From the NCBI GenBank assembly GCA_028284195.1, contig JANQSE010000002.1, forward strand, positions 310,001-374,000: a stretch of 64,000 nt of DNA. The letters run 5' to 3'. The notes under the pieces were generated by a model. It was not told the origin of the DNA and ran no database searches. It saw only the letters and a list, made by a program, of their open reading frames with translations. Below, piece by piece: positions 52,816 to 62,263 of the stretch. Made by a program: the position numbers and the translations under genes. Positions within the stretch are counted from its first letter, which is position 1. Each line of letters opens with the position of its first letter. The DNA comes from Balneola sp. GTDB taxonomy: Bacteria > Bacteroidota > Rhodothermia > Balneolales > Balneolaceae.

Positions 52816-54231
52816 TTAATTCTTTTCCAATTGCGAACCATATTCCGAAATAAAATTTTCTCTGTTTGATCTGAATAGCTCAAGATTTGGGTTGTTTTTT
52901 ATCTCTGCAAGTTGAACTGCTTTATTGTAATTGGACAGAGCTTCCTCGTAGAGTTCCGCACTTGTCAGAGCATCTGCATAGCTATCAAAAGAATTTGGAT
53001 AGAATGAGTATAAAACAGTGTTAGTCTTGAGAATTGGAACCGCTTTTTGGGGTTCGTTTATATATTCATATCCAAGATTATTAATATCATTAAAACTCAA
53101 TAGCCCTTCATTATGTAATGTCCGGACTTGGTTAAAAATATTTATCTGGTTCACAGGCCCGGTTTCAGTTTTCAGGAAGTCAAGGAATTCACTCAGTTTT
53201 GTGCTATCAGGAGAGTTTTCTTTTCGAATGGCATCATTCGCATATTTTAAAGCCACAGGGAAAGCATTTGAGTCTGCCACGACTACATCCGGAATAACCC
53301 CGGTTCCCTGAAATCCTTTTTTGGTAACAGGATCTACTTCCACTGAATTAGAGATTGAAGCCGAAAATCCATTACCTACATCATGAATCATCGCACCATA
53401 TCCGGCACCGGCTGTATTCTCTCCAATGATCGTTGCCCTGTTATGATTTTGAAACCAAAAGGGGAATTCTTCTGCGGCTGAGCCGGACTTCTTATTGACA
53501 AGAATAAAAACGGGAGTTTCCGGGTACTTTTTTCCCGGAGCAAAAGGCTCAGTAAAAATTTCATATTCAAAATTATCATACCGAACATAATATTGAGCGA
53601 GATGGACTGGTTCTTCGGCAAAGAAATAGCTGGCTAAAAAAGAAGCCACATAAGGAACTCCTCCCGGATTGTTTCTCAAATCAAAAATGAATGCCTCTGC
53701 ATCGACAAAAAGGTTCATCACGTCCGTAATTTTTTGTCGCGTTGGATTAGCAAACGTCCAGTTCGAAAAATGAGAAATCCGAATATATGCTATATGATTC
53801 TCAAGAAATTTTATTTCCTGAAAACCATAGTTTGTAACCGATCCATATTCTTCGGGATCAGCTGCACTGCTGTTTTGTTCTCTCTGCTCATCAGGATGAG
53901 ATACATATAAATGCAAATCTCCACTAAAGGTTCTCAAATCTTTAGTTAATTGCTTCGCAAGTTCAGCAGGTTTTGTCAAAGTATCATACGCTCCGGTACG
54001 AAACCTGTCCTTCAGGTGATTTCCTATTTCTATACCCTTCTCTACATCAACATAATAGTAAGCTAAAGAATCAGCTATTTTGTTGATCATTATCTCAAGG
54101 CGGAAAGGTTTTATATTATTTGAAGAGTGGCTTTGAGATAAAGCTTGATCTGAAAGTATGTACAGAAATAAGAATATAATGAAAGAAGGTTTGTACATAT
54201 CCAGCACTCTTTTTAGGATGAGTCTATTCAT
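52816..54231 (-). CDS. S41 family (C-terminal-processing/IRBP-like) peptidase
   Basis: A 471-residue exported protein. An ATG at 54231 has AAAGG a few bases upstream, but the ATG at 54198 gives a cleaner signal peptide (MYKPSFIIFLFLYILSDQALSQ), so the N-terminus is uncertain. Residues 50-110 form the S41 N-terminal helical cap, DLRNNPGG (184-191) and S251 in SGSAAE are the core; the PDZ domain found in CtpA-type members is absent, as in IRBP-like enzymes. A C-terminal TPR-like tail (about 380-460) follows. It likely degrades peptides in the envelope. The next gene upstream on the strand is a beta-lactamase-family hydrolase. Confidence 0.88.
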   Translation of the reverse strand: MNRLILKRVLDMYKPSFIIFLFLYILSDQALSQSHSSNNIKPFRLEIMINKIADSLAYYYVDVEKGIEIGNHLKDRFRTGAYDTLTKPAELAKQLTKDLRTFSGDLHLYVSHPDEQREQNSSAADPEEYGSVTNYGFQEIKFLENHIAYIRISHFSNWTFANPTRQKITDVMNLFVDAEAFIFDLRNNPGGVPYVASFLASYFFAEEPVHLAQYYVRYDNFEYEIFTEPFAPGKKYPETPVFILVNKKSGSAAEEFPFWFQNHNRATIIGENTAGAGYGAMIHDVGNGFSASISNSVEVDPVTKKGFQGTGVIPDVVVADSNAFPVALKYANDAIRKENSPDSTKLSEFLDFLKTETGPVNQINIFNQVRTLHNEGLLSFNDINNLGYEYINEPQKAVPILKTNTVLYSFYPNSFDSYADALTSAELYEEALSNYNKAVQLAEIKNNPNLELFRSNRENFISEYGSQLEKN

Positions 54232-54251
54232 AGCCTTTCTATTTTGGGCTC

Positions 54252-55664
54252 TTAATCTCTTATTCTCTCAAATGTATTGGAGTTGCCTAAAGACATATAG
54301 GTAATCTTTCCTTGTTCATCTTCTTTGAATCCCATAATCCTCAATCCATCGGTACTCTTAAAAAGCAGTGGTTTTACCTGGTAAAAAACTCGCCCAAAAC
54401 CAGTTAGTGTTTGATCGTCAGAATTTGCAATAATTTCCTGAGCACTCGGATAATAATTTTCTGGGCAGGTATGGCAATAAGTAGACCATCTGTATAAACC
54501 CGAAAATCTTGATACGTCGGACTTAATTCTGGAGGCATCTTCTTTTTGATCCGTCGGTTCAGCAATGTGCTCCATTATAGTTCTGAGAACCAGGAATCTT
54601 AACCTCGAACCTTCATGATGGTTTACAACGAATACCCCAATATTTTTGTCTGGTACTAAAGACATGAAAGAACTGTATCCTAGCATATCTCCTCCATGTC
54701 CAAAAGTATTTAAACCATTTATTTGATCCTGATAGAATCCATATCCAAAACCATCCACATCAGAATGAACAGACAATTGATGTGTTTGCATGGCTTTAGC
54801 CGATTTTTCACTAAGAATCGAATCGTTTTTAAATCTCCCAAGGTTTAAATGCATCATCATATATTTTCCCATATCTGCAACGGTGCTGTTGATGGAAGAT
54901 GCAGGATAAGTATGATACCACTCCCATGGTTGTGGATTGTTAACACCATTTTCAAGTTCATATCCCGGTGATACAAAAGGCCTGTGTTCTTTCGAAAGAG
55001 TAATACTTGTCATCGACATACCAAGGGGAGACCATATATTTTGTTTCATATAAGATTCTAAAGACATTTCGCTCACTTCTTCAGTTAAGAGTCCCGCAAG
55101 TGCGATTCCGTATGTTGAGTAGGAAGTAAAAACACCAGGTTCTCGTAAACGGATGAGTCGTTCTTTTAAGAACTCTGACAAAGGGATGAGCTCTTGCTCA
55201 CTAAATACCAATCTTCCGGGAAGTTCATCAAAACCGGCACTATGAGTGATAAGATGGGCTGCGGTAATGGGGGAATCGTATGTATTTGGAACTTGAACTG
55301 ACTTTAAATAAGTATTTACATCAGCGTGTAGATCAATTCGTTTTTGATCAGCTAATTTAAGCAGTGCCATTGCTGTAAATGTTTTAGTGATAGATCCAAT
55401 TCTGATAATGGAAGAATCCGGATCAATAAAACTGTTACCAGCCGTTAATGAAGAGATGCCATATCCTTTCTTCAAAAGAACCTTATCTCCTTGAACTATA
55501 ATAAAAGCAAAGCCCGGGATTTGTTGATCTTCCAATCCGGATTGGATTACTAAATCCAATTTTTGTTCAAGTTCAGCTATAGAGTTACTGGAAAGCTGAC
55601 TGAACAGACTCAAAGGGTTCGTTAAAAAAAAGAGAAGAAATAATCTTGATAGAAAAACTTTCAT
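54252..55664 (-). CDS. Serine hydrolase of the beta-lactamase class C/PBP family
   Basis: A 470-residue exported serine hydrolase. After a signal peptide (about 1-22) comes the beta-lactamase fold with S91-I-T-K94 (SxxK), Y182 in YST as the second catalytic element and HGGD (in FGHGGDMLGYSS) as the third. The C-terminal ~100 residues form an extra beta-domain (FSGLYRWSTYC onward). Family members include esterases, D-aminopeptidases and peptidoglycan-acting enzymes; activity against beta-lactams is not implied. It is 20 bp upstream of the S41 gene on the same strand. Confidence 0.88.
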   Translation of the reverse strand: MKVFLSRLFLLFFLTNPLSLFSQLSSNSIAELEQKLDLVIQSGLEDQQIPGFAFIIVQGDKVLLKKGYGISSLTAGNSFIDPDSSIIRIGSITKTFTAMALLKLADQKRIDLHADVNTYLKSVQVPNTYDSPITAAHLITHSAGFDELPGRLVFSEQELIPLSEFLKERLIRLREPGVFTSYSTYGIALAGLLTEEVSEMSLESYMKQNIWSPLGMSMTSITLSKEHRPFVSPGYELENGVNNPQPWEWYHTYPASSINSTVADMGKYMMMHLNLGRFKNDSILSEKSAKAMQTHQLSVHSDVDGFGYGFYQDQINGLNTFGHGGDMLGYSSFMSLVPDKNIGVFVVNHHEGSRLRFLVLRTIMEHIAEPTDQKEDASRIKSDVSRFSGLYRWSTYCHTCPENYYPSAQEIIANSDDQTLTGFGRVFYQVKPLLFKSTDGLRIMGFKEDEQGKITYMSLGNSNTFERIRD

Positions 55665-55690
55665 AAAGCGATGTTAACGGATTTGGGGTG

Positions 55691-56107
55691 TTATTCTTTG
55701 GTGTTAACTGTATAAGCTTTATGAATAATCGTCCACTTGCCTTCAATTTTGGCAAGAATGAAGTAATCAATAAATGGAGCATTCCGGTTTGGGATAATGA
55801 TTTCAGCTTTAGCTACAGCAACATCATTCTCGTAATCGATAGATAAGATTTTCCTCTTTCGTCCGGTATTTTTACCCTCTGTAATTCCATTTATATAATC
55901 CTTACCAAACCAAACATTCAGTTTGCCATTTCGGATGGAGTAAAGATTCAGATCCGGATGGAAAGCCTTGCGCACTTGTTCCTGATTGCCATATGATGTG
56001 CCTTCTATGTAATCATTGATTGTATCAGTAATTAACTTCTTTTCAGTTTGAGCTTGTAAGGAAGCAGATAGGAACAGACCAATAAGGAGTAGTAAAGATT
56101 TTTTCAT
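55691..56107 (-). CDS. Exported lumazine-binding-like/NTF2-fold protein
   Basis: The 138-residue protein has a Sec signal peptide (MKKSLLLLIGLFLSASLQAQ) and a small NTF2-like cone domain. The pattern IEGTSYGNQEQVRKAFHPD with VAVAKAEI and the C-terminal DYFILAKIEGKWTIIHKAY corresponds to the putative lumazine-binding family (Lumazine_bd_2), common as secreted or periplasmic proteins in Bacteroidota with unknown ligand. It is 26 bp from the beta-lactamase-family gene and presumably co-transcribed with it. Confidence 0.82.
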   Translation of the reverse strand: MKKSLLLLIGLFLSASLQAQTEKKLITDTINDYIEGTSYGNQEQVRKAFHPDLNLYSIRNGKLNVWFGKDYINGITEGKNTGRKRKILSIDYENDVAVAKAEIIIPNRNAPFIDYFILAKIEGKWTIIHKAYTVNTKE

Positions 56108-56203
56108 AAGTCAGCTTTTGAATTAACATTTTAAAAAAACTATCAAAAGCATTTTTAAAGAACCTGGAAATGCACTTCGGATTTACAAATCTGGAGAGAA
56201 AAA

Positions 56204-57256
56204 CTAATTCAGGTTTTTCTTGTATTCTCCCGGTGTTATCCCTTTTAATTTTCTGAAGGCTGTGTAAAAAGTAGAATTAGATTTGAACCCGGATTCAATC
56301 CCAATACCTTCAATAGAAAGCGAATGATTGGAAGTTAGCATTTGCTCAGCTGCTTTAACTCTGTACTCATTCACAAAGGTCGAGAAGCTTTTTTTCAGAT
56401 GCTCATTAAGATACTGGGAAAGATAGTTTGGTATGATCCCGATTTCTTTAGCCACGTCAGTAATTTTTAGCTCAGGATTCTTGTAAAGTTCATTTACAAC
56501 GAATAGTTCGTTTAACTTTTCCGAGATAACTTCAAACTCAGAATCTTCAATCTTTTTACTGCCGTATTTTTCTTGTTGTTCAAAGAATACAGATACGGCT
56601 CCCTTCTTAAATATCCATATCAGCATTGATATGTAGAAAATGAAAGAAAAGGAGAGCGCACCAACAACATACGATGTGTAACCGCTGGTAAAGTATGCAA
56701 TTGAAACAACGAATACTCCAAGAATGACATTAACCAGCCATACATCCTTATTATTGGGAGTATAGGATTTTAAAAAGACTTTTTTAAAAGAGGCTCTTGC
56801 TAAAAAGATGGACGAGAAAATATAGGAGAACCAAATCGTATATAATCCAATGCCCAATACACCTTTGCGAGACCAGCTCCACATATACCGATGTTCCCGA
56901 TAAGGGAATAGTTGTACTATGAATACCATAGCTATAATTATTGGAACTATATGAATTAACCAGTTCCATGAAGCATATTTCTTATCCGTAGTTGATCTTA
57001 CATGTAAGTACAAAAATGGGCCAATAAGCAAGCAAGCTAATAACCCAATCTCGATAAAACTTGTTGATATATTATCATAGAAAGCAAAAAAAGCAGATTT
57101 GGTTACCCTTATACTTATAACCAGCAAGAGAGCTGACAAAGAGTACGTGATTTCATTTCTTTGCTTAATGAAAAAAGCGAAGTAGGCACTTAGAAAAAGT
57201 CCATTTACTCCACCAAGTGCACTAAACAAAAAAACCAGTTGATCTTCTAAACTCAT
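56204..57256 (-). CDS. Membrane-bound AraC-type transcriptional regulator
   Basis: A 350-residue protein with about seven N-terminal transmembrane helices (to ~215), then a cytoplasmic AraC/XylS DNA-binding domain with the double helix-turn-helix signature: ITDVAKEIGIIPNYLSQYLN and SIEGIGIESGFKSNSTFYTAFRK, ending in GITPGEYK. Such one-component membrane regulators are frequent in Bacteroidota and sense envelope or extracellular cues. It is likely to control the downstream S41/beta-lactamase/lumazine-binding genes on the same strand, which is an inference from position. Confidence 0.88.
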   Translation of the reverse strand: MSLEDQLVFLFSALGGVNGLFLSAYFAFFIKQRNEITYSLSALLLVISIRVTKSAFFAFYDNISTSFIEIGLLACLLIGPFLYLHVRSTTDKKYASWNWLIHIVPIIIAMVFIVQLFPYREHRYMWSWSRKGVLGIGLYTIWFSYIFSSIFLARASFKKVFLKSYTPNNKDVWLVNVILGVFVVSIAYFTSGYTSYVVGALSFSFIFYISMLIWIFKKGAVSVFFEQQEKYGSKKIEDSEFEVISEKLNELFVVNELYKNPELKITDVAKEIGIIPNYLSQYLNEHLKKSFSTFVNEYRVKAAEQMLTSNHSLSIEGIGIESGFKSNSTFYTAFRKLKGITPGEYKKNLN

Positions 57257-57509
57257 TGTTCAATTTCGGAAATCAGAATGGAAATGGATACTAATAGCTT
57301 GTTAAATAGTTTCAAACTGGTGCTCGCTGAAACTCTTTCCATTATTCGTAAATCCTGATTATTTCTCCACTCCTGCAACCTATTACACTTCAGACATAAG
57401 CGTTGATCATTTTGCAGAAGGAAATCAAAATGGATTTAATTGCACATGTGGATACTGAATCCTGTTCAATACAGGCAGCTTGCGCTAGTAAGGCCAAGTT
57501 AATGGCACG

Positions 57510-57959
57510 TTATTCTGTTTTTCTATTTGAATAATATGCATAAAAACTCAGTACAATTGCCGAAGCAGAAACTATTGTCATGAGAGTTCCCGGTACAAAT
57601 TTTACGAATCCTCCTAAATCCATAAACAAAAAATATCCTAAATCGGCCAGACCGCCAGTTAACGCCGCAAGAAAAATTGCATTTCGGTTTTCCTTCCAAA
57701 CAAAAAATGCCGAGAGGAATGTTACAATACCAATCCATAAAAGATTGAATCCATGCTGACCAATAATTGCTCCGGACGCCTCCGGATAATCCATTTGCAA
57801 TTCACTTGGATCAATAGCATCAGCAATTCCGGAAACCGAAGCTGTTATGTCTCCGGTTAATATGCCTTTCATTGTCATTACTCCTGCAAGAATATGTACC
57901 AGCCCCCAAACAATCCATAGAATTGCGGATACTTTAAATAAAATTGAATACTTCATCAT
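57510..57959 (-). CDS. Small four-helix membrane protein
   Basis: 149 residues with about four hydrophobic segments (6-30, 63-85, 92-115, 117-140). I do not recognise a named family; the length and topology resemble small integral-membrane DUFs with unknown function. The N-terminal ILWIVWGLVHILAG suggests a re-entrant or first helix. It sits alone between the AraC-type gene (253-bp gap with no gene seen) and the Crp-like gene, on the same strand. Confidence 0.75.
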   Translation of the reverse strand: MMKYSILFKVSAILWIVWGLVHILAGVMTMKGILTGDITASVSGIADAIDPSELQMDYPEASGAIIGQHGFNLLWIGIVTFLSAFFVWKENRNAIFLAALTGGLADLGYFLFMDLGGFVKFVPGTLMTIVSASAIVLSFYAYYSNRKTE

Positions 57960-58027
57960 TGATTCTGCTTTATGATTAAATAATCTGCAATATCAATGGA
58001 AACATGCTGAGCATGCATTAATATAGA

Positions 58028-58501
58028 TTAAGATTTTTTCTTCACTAACCTTTCGCTTTTGACTTTACTCAAGGCTTCGGGTGTGACTCCTAAATAGGAA
58101 GCAATCATCCTCTGTGGAATTCTTTGGCTTAAATCAGGATAAGTCTGTGTGAAATGTTCGTAACGTTCTAAAGCAGTTGAACTCATTAATTGGATAATTC
58201 TATTCTGTAAGACTTCTAATCTTTTGATCAATTTTCCCGCATTGTTCTCTTTTTCGATGTTTTTTTCATCTACTAATACAACGGAGTTTTCAAGAGCGTC
58301 GATAAATAACATAGTAGGTTCCTGAGGCGATACATTGTCTCCAATTACCCAGCCTTCAGGCGCAAACATAAATATGTGTTCCTTCCCTTTTTTGTCAATA
58401 GAATAACTACGAAGTAGTCCTGATTTTACATGATAAATCTTGCTGTTTAATTCGCCACTTCTTTGAAGAATCTGTCCTTTTTTGATTTGTAGTCTTTTCA
58501 A
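58028..58501 (-). CDS. Short Crp/Fnr-type cyclic-nucleotide-binding-domain regulator
   Basis: 157 residues read from a TTG at 58501; an in-frame stop lies six codons upstream, so it cannot be longer. It has the cNMP-binding domain core (KKGQILQRSGELNSKIYHVKSG, then MFAPEGWVIGDN) but lacks the usual N-terminal ~35 residues, so it starts at the first beta strands. The C-terminal half has a coiled helix and a Crp-type recognition segment MIASYLGVTPEALSKVKSER. Such short Crp-like regulators are common in Bacteroidota. Whether the missing N-terminus is a natural trait or a truncation is undecided. Confidence 0.8.
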   Translation of the reverse strand: MKRLQIKKGQILQRSGELNSKIYHVKSGLLRSYSIDKKGKEHIFMFAPEGWVIGDNVSPQEPTMLFIDALENSVVLVDEKNIEKENNAGKLIKRLEVLQNRIIQLMSSTALERYEHFTQTYPDLSQRIPQRMIASYLGVTPEALSKVKSERLVKKKS

Positions 58502-58653
58502 TTCTCTTTTCGTTTTTTATGAGATATAACATTCTTCTACCACTAATTGTCGATAACCCTTTTTGAACGTAATGCGTTTAGCTCTGTAAATCAATGAGAT
58601 ATACTAAATATTAGCACGACTTAAAATCATCCTGAAACTTATTTCTTTCTAAA

Positions 58654-58683
58654 TAGTAGAGGTAATCGTTTTTATTTCTACTA
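58654..58683 (+). promoter_or_regulatory. Candidate operator of the PadR-permease unit
   Basis: TAGTAGA (58654-58660) is inverted as TCTACTA (58677-58683) with a 16-nt spacer, 11 bp before the padR ATG. A palindrome in this position suits autoregulation by a dimeric PadR protein, but no experimental support is implied. Confidence 0.4.
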
Positions 58684-58694
58684 ATTAAAAAGAT

Positions 58695-59036
58695 ATGAAA
58701 GAAACAAGACTCGGTGATTTTGAAGAAACGCTGCTCCTTATTGTAGGAATACTCCATCAGGAAGCATACGCTTTTAATATCGCTAAAGAATTCGAAGCTC
58801 AGTTAAACCGTAAGGTTTCCATCGGCGCCACGCACTCCACCCTTAACCGGCTAAGCGAGAAAGGATTTCTCACTTCGAAAATGGGAGACCCCACTTCAGA
58901 AAGGGGAGGCAGACGTAAACGTATCTATGAAATTACCGGAGCTGGTCAACGGGCACTTAAAGATTCCAGGGATATTAAGCTTTCTCTCTGGAGTCAGTTT
59001 CCAGCTTTTGCAGATCTTAAATTTAATGTAGGATAA
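58695..59036 (+). CDS. PadR-family transcriptional regulator
   Basis: The 113-residue protein is a compact PadR: ETLLLIVGILHQEAYAFNIAKEF opens the winged helix, GATHSTLNRLSEKGFL is the recognition helix, and GGRRKRIYEITGAGQRAL the wing. Its C-terminal dimerisation helix is short. Its stop (59034-59036) is immediately followed by the permease ATG, so the two are co-translated. PadR-permease pairs of this type are recurrent in Bacteroidota; the repressor probably controls its own operon, and the effector is unknown. Confidence 0.92.
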   Translation: MKETRLGDFEETLLLIVGILHQEAYAFNIAKEFEAQLNRKVSIGATHSTLNRLSEKGFLTSKMGDPTSERGGRRKRIYEITGAGQRALKDSRDIKLSLWSQFPAFADLKFNVG

Positions 59037-61643
59037 ATGAAGCAGTATCCTCCTGAAATAGCCACCCGGTTTCTGTCATGGTTCCTGAAAAAGGAATTGC
59101 AGGAAGAAGTACTGGGTGACCTAGAGGAGGAGTTTTACCATCTGCTGGAGAACCATTCGCTATTCAAAGCGAAATTACTGTATTGGTTTCAGGTGCTGAA
59201 TTATCTGAGGCCATTTGCCATCAAACATTTTCAATCACCCGAATTATATCCTGCCATGTTTTCTCATAATATTAAAATCGGTTATCGCACCCTTCTCAAA
59301 AACAAAACTTTTTCTCTGATTAATATCGGAGGGCTTGCTTTAGGTATGACTATATCCATATTCATAGCTCTATGGATTTATGATGAATATTCATACAACA
59401 TGAATCATGAGCATTACGACCGGATTGTTCAGGTGATGCGAAAAGACGTTTCTCCGGATGGGGTACGTATTAACAGTTCTATGACCGGTGGGATCGGGGT
59501 AGAGATGGTGGAAACATATGGCCGCTATTTTGAACATGTTGCTATGACTTTCTTCCGCCCATCTCCGCAATTACTTTTATATGGAGAAGAACACTATCGG
59601 GAAATGGGATATTATTTCCAGCAGGACATCCCCCATATTCTGACTTTGAATATGAAACAAGGTACCCGTAGCGCACTTGAAAACCCAAGCAATATCATCA
59701 TCTCTGAAAGTCTCGCTGGTAAAATATTTGATGAAGAAAATCCGATGGGGAAAACTATTTCTTTGATCACGGGCACTGATTTGATCGTTCAGGGTATTTT
59801 CGAAGATTTACCTGAGAATTCCACATTTGGCGATGCAGAATTTTTTGGTTCTATGGCACTTATTTATAATGAAAACCGGCCATTTGTATGGGATAATTAC
59901 AACATGAAAGCATATGCTTTGCTTAAAGAAAATGTACGGTTCGAAGACGCATCGCTGGGGATAAAAGACCTTATGAAGCCTTATCAGGGTGAGAATTACA
60001 GCCCCCGGGAGTTGTTTTTACTTCCTATGAAAGACTGGCACTTCTACGCCACAAACATGTACGGTGAACAGATAACCAGCAAGCTTGTTCAGTTTATACG
60101 ATTATATGGAGCGATTGGGATTTTTATATTGCTCATAGCCTGCATCAATTTTATGAATCTGAATACATCAAGATTTCAGATTCGGGGGAAAGAAGTTGGC
60201 GTACGAAAAGCAATTGGCTCAGTAAGGTCAGAAGTGATAAGTCAGTTTTTAACGGAGTCTTTTCTATATGTGGTTGCAGCCTTAATTATTTCTTTAGCCC
60301 TGGTCTCAGGGTTTCTTCCATACTTCAATGAATTTGCTGCGAAAGAAATCTCATTTGAATGGTTTAATCCATATTTCTGGCTGTCAATAACAGGCTTTTG
60401 TTTGATTGTGGCACTAATAGCAGGGAGCTATCCGGCCTTGTTTTTATCTTCCTTTAATCCTGTTCAGGCATTGAAAGGAAGGCTCAAACAAGGCAAAACC
60501 AATCAGTGGTTACGTCAGGGATTGGTGGTATTCCAGTTTGTTATTTCCATAGTAATGATTATTGGCACCATTACTATTTATGAACAAATTCAGTACGCAA
60601 AAAACCGATCCGCTGGTTATCAAAAAGACGGTTTAATTACGATGACAGGAAGCCGTACGGTGTATCAGAATATGGATGTACTCAGGTCAGAGCTGAAGAG
60701 TACAGGTGTTGTGGAGGAGGTAGCTTCTTCGAATTACCCTCTTACAAACACACTGGGCAACAATGGAGGTTTTAGATTACCGGGTTCAGAAACCCCATTT
60801 GAGATATCGTTTAACACTATTTATGTAAACCCGGAATATGGAACAGCAACTGAGTTTGAGCTAATAGCCGGCAGAGACTTTTCACGAGAATTGGGTGATG
60901 AATCAAAGAATATTATTATAAGTGAGTCTGCCGCACAGTTTATGGGATTGGATAATCCGGTAGGTCAACAACTTATTTCAAAGTATGACTTCAATAATAA
61001 CTCCACGCGCACATTTACTATTGTTGGGGTGATAAAAGACATGATCAAAGGTTCACCATTCGAAGAGCCCAAGCCGTTGATGCTGTTCCCGACCGAAGAC
61101 TCTATGCGACATATTTTTATCAGGACAAATCCGGGTGTTTCGTTTGAAACTGCTATTCCGGAAATAGAAAATACATTTGCGAAAATAGTGCCTGAACATC
61201 CTTTTGAGTACGCATTCGCTGATGATCAGTACTTGACCAAGTTCAGAGCCGAAGAACAAACAGGAAGTCTTGCAGCTTTATTCAGCACCCTGGCTATCGT
61301 GATCAGTTGTCTTGGCTTATTTGGATTATCTGCCTTTATGGTTACGCAAAGGGTTAAGGAAATTGGTATTCGTAAAGTTCTTGGTGCATCTGTTACTAAT
61401 CTCTGGACACTTCTTTCAAAAGATTTCGGAACTCTGGTAGTAATAGCTTGCTTAATCTCCATCCCGATTGCATCCTATGCGATGAATATCTGGCTTCAGG
61501 ATTATGAGTACAGAATTCAGATTTACTGGTGGATTTATGCAGCTGGAGGAGTATCCTGTATTGTAATCACGATGCTTACAGTAAGCTATCATTCGGTAAA
61601 AGCGTCTCTTGCAAATCCAGTTCAATCTTTAAGGTCGGAGTAA
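59037..61643 (+). CDS. FtsX-like ABC transporter permease with prefix domain
   Basis: An 868-residue permease. Residues 1-65 form the 'permease prefix' domain (PPEIATRFLSWFLKKEL, EVLGDLEEEF) seen on ADOP-type permeases; then one transmembrane helix, a MacB-like periplasmic core domain (about 115-330), three helices with RGKEVGVRKAIGS, a second periplasmic core (about 500-690) and a final FtsX block with KEIGIRKVLGAS. No ATP-binding gene is adjacent, so the ATPase is elsewhere or absent. It is usually linked to lipoprotein, peptide or antibiotic export. It starts one base after the padR stop. Confidence 0.9.
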   Translation: MKQYPPEIATRFLSWFLKKELQEEVLGDLEEEFYHLLENHSLFKAKLLYWFQVLNYLRPFAIKHFQSPELYPAMFSHNIKIGYRTLLKNKTFSLINIGGLALGMTISIFIALWIYDEYSYNMNHEHYDRIVQVMRKDVSPDGVRINSSMTGGIGVEMVETYGRYFEHVAMTFFRPSPQLLLYGEEHYREMGYYFQQDIPHILTLNMKQGTRSALENPSNIIISESLAGKIFDEENPMGKTISLITGTDLIVQGIFEDLPENSTFGDAEFFGSMALIYNENRPFVWDNYNMKAYALLKENVRFEDASLGIKDLMKPYQGENYSPRELFLLPMKDWHFYATNMYGEQITSKLVQFIRLYGAIGIFILLIACINFMNLNTSRFQIRGKEVGVRKAIGSVRSEVISQFLTESFLYVVAALIISLALVSGFLPYFNEFAAKEISFEWFNPYFWLSITGFCLIVALIAGSYPALFLSSFNPVQALKGRLKQGKTNQWLRQGLVVFQFVISIVMIIGTITIYEQIQYAKNRSAGYQKDGLITMTGSRTVYQNMDVLRSELKSTGVVEEVASSNYPLTNTLGNNGGFRLPGSETPFEISFNTIYVNPEYGTATEFELIAGRDFSRELGDESKNIIISESAAQFMGLDNPVGQQLISKYDFNNNSTRTFTIVGVIKDMIKGSPFEEPKPLMLFPTEDSMRHIFIRTNPGVSFETAIPEIENTFAKIVPEHPFEYAFADDQYLTKFRAEEQTGSLAALFSTLAIVISCLGLFGLSAFMVTQRVKEIGIRKVLGASVTNLWTLLSKDFGTLVVIACLISIPIASYAMNIWLQDYEYRIQIYWWIYAAGGVSCIVITMLTVSYHSVKASLANPVQSLRSE

Positions 61644-61706
61644 AGCAAAAATTGTTTTTTTATTCAAAACAGGAATTGAAGAAAGCTATCAGTGGATTTG
61701 TAATCA

Positions 61707-62186
61707 GGGTTTCACATTCCATATGTTCACAATGACTTGAATCAGGCCCTGGATTATGGAACGTACACCACAGGGCTTTACGATTATTGCAATCTGCAAA
61801 TCGGATATTCAGATGATGCTGTTGAGACCTTTGATCTTCCTTAGGGGTATCCCGATGAAGGAAAATATGTAACAGCCTACTATTACTGGGTATTCCCGAA
61901 TATGATGTTCAATTTTTATCCATGGGGACTATCCATCAATATTGTGAAGCCTGTTTCCAAGAACAGAACTAAAGCCTCGTTTTTATCTTATGTATGGGAT
62001 GAATCTAAAATTGAGGAAAGTGCAGGAGCTTTATTAGATAAAGTTGAACGAGAGGACGAGTTCGTAGTTGAAAATGTTCATAAAGGACTAAAATCCAGCT
62101 ACTACACTACAGGGAGATTTTCGCCAAAAAGGGAAAAAGAAATTTATCATTTCCATAGATTATTGGCCGAGTTTTTGAATGAATGA
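61707..62186 (+). pseudogene. Decayed 3' part of a Rieske ring-hydroxylating oxygenase
   Basis: Read in frame with 61728, this gives GFHIPYVHNDLNQALDYGTY, then YCNLQIGYSDD, a TAG at 61842-61844 and, after it, YYYWVFPNMMFNFYPWGLSINIV to the TGA near 62186. That matches the C-terminal catalytic domain of aromatic-ring-hydroxylating (Rieske) oxygenases, in which H-x4-H near the first motif binds the mononuclear iron. The N-terminal Rieske domain is missing and upstream codons (61673-61706) are frameshifted, so this is a truncated, stop-interrupted remnant. A small in-frame ATG ORF from 61902 could still be made but would be non-functional. Confidence 0.75.
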
Positions 62187-62233
62187 AACAGAGTTTTTAA
62201 CGCGCTAGACCCGATCATTTTTATGAAATATCG

Positions 62234-62241
62234 TATCTTTA
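62234..62241 (+). promoter_or_regulatory. Possible minus-7 element of gldC
   Basis: TATCTTTA, one base from TAnnTTTG, sits 22 bp before the gldC ATG at 62264. No good upstream element was found at the expected distance, so it is only a candidate. Confidence 0.28.
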
Positions 62242-62263
62242 TCTCAATTCAAAAAAAGATTTC

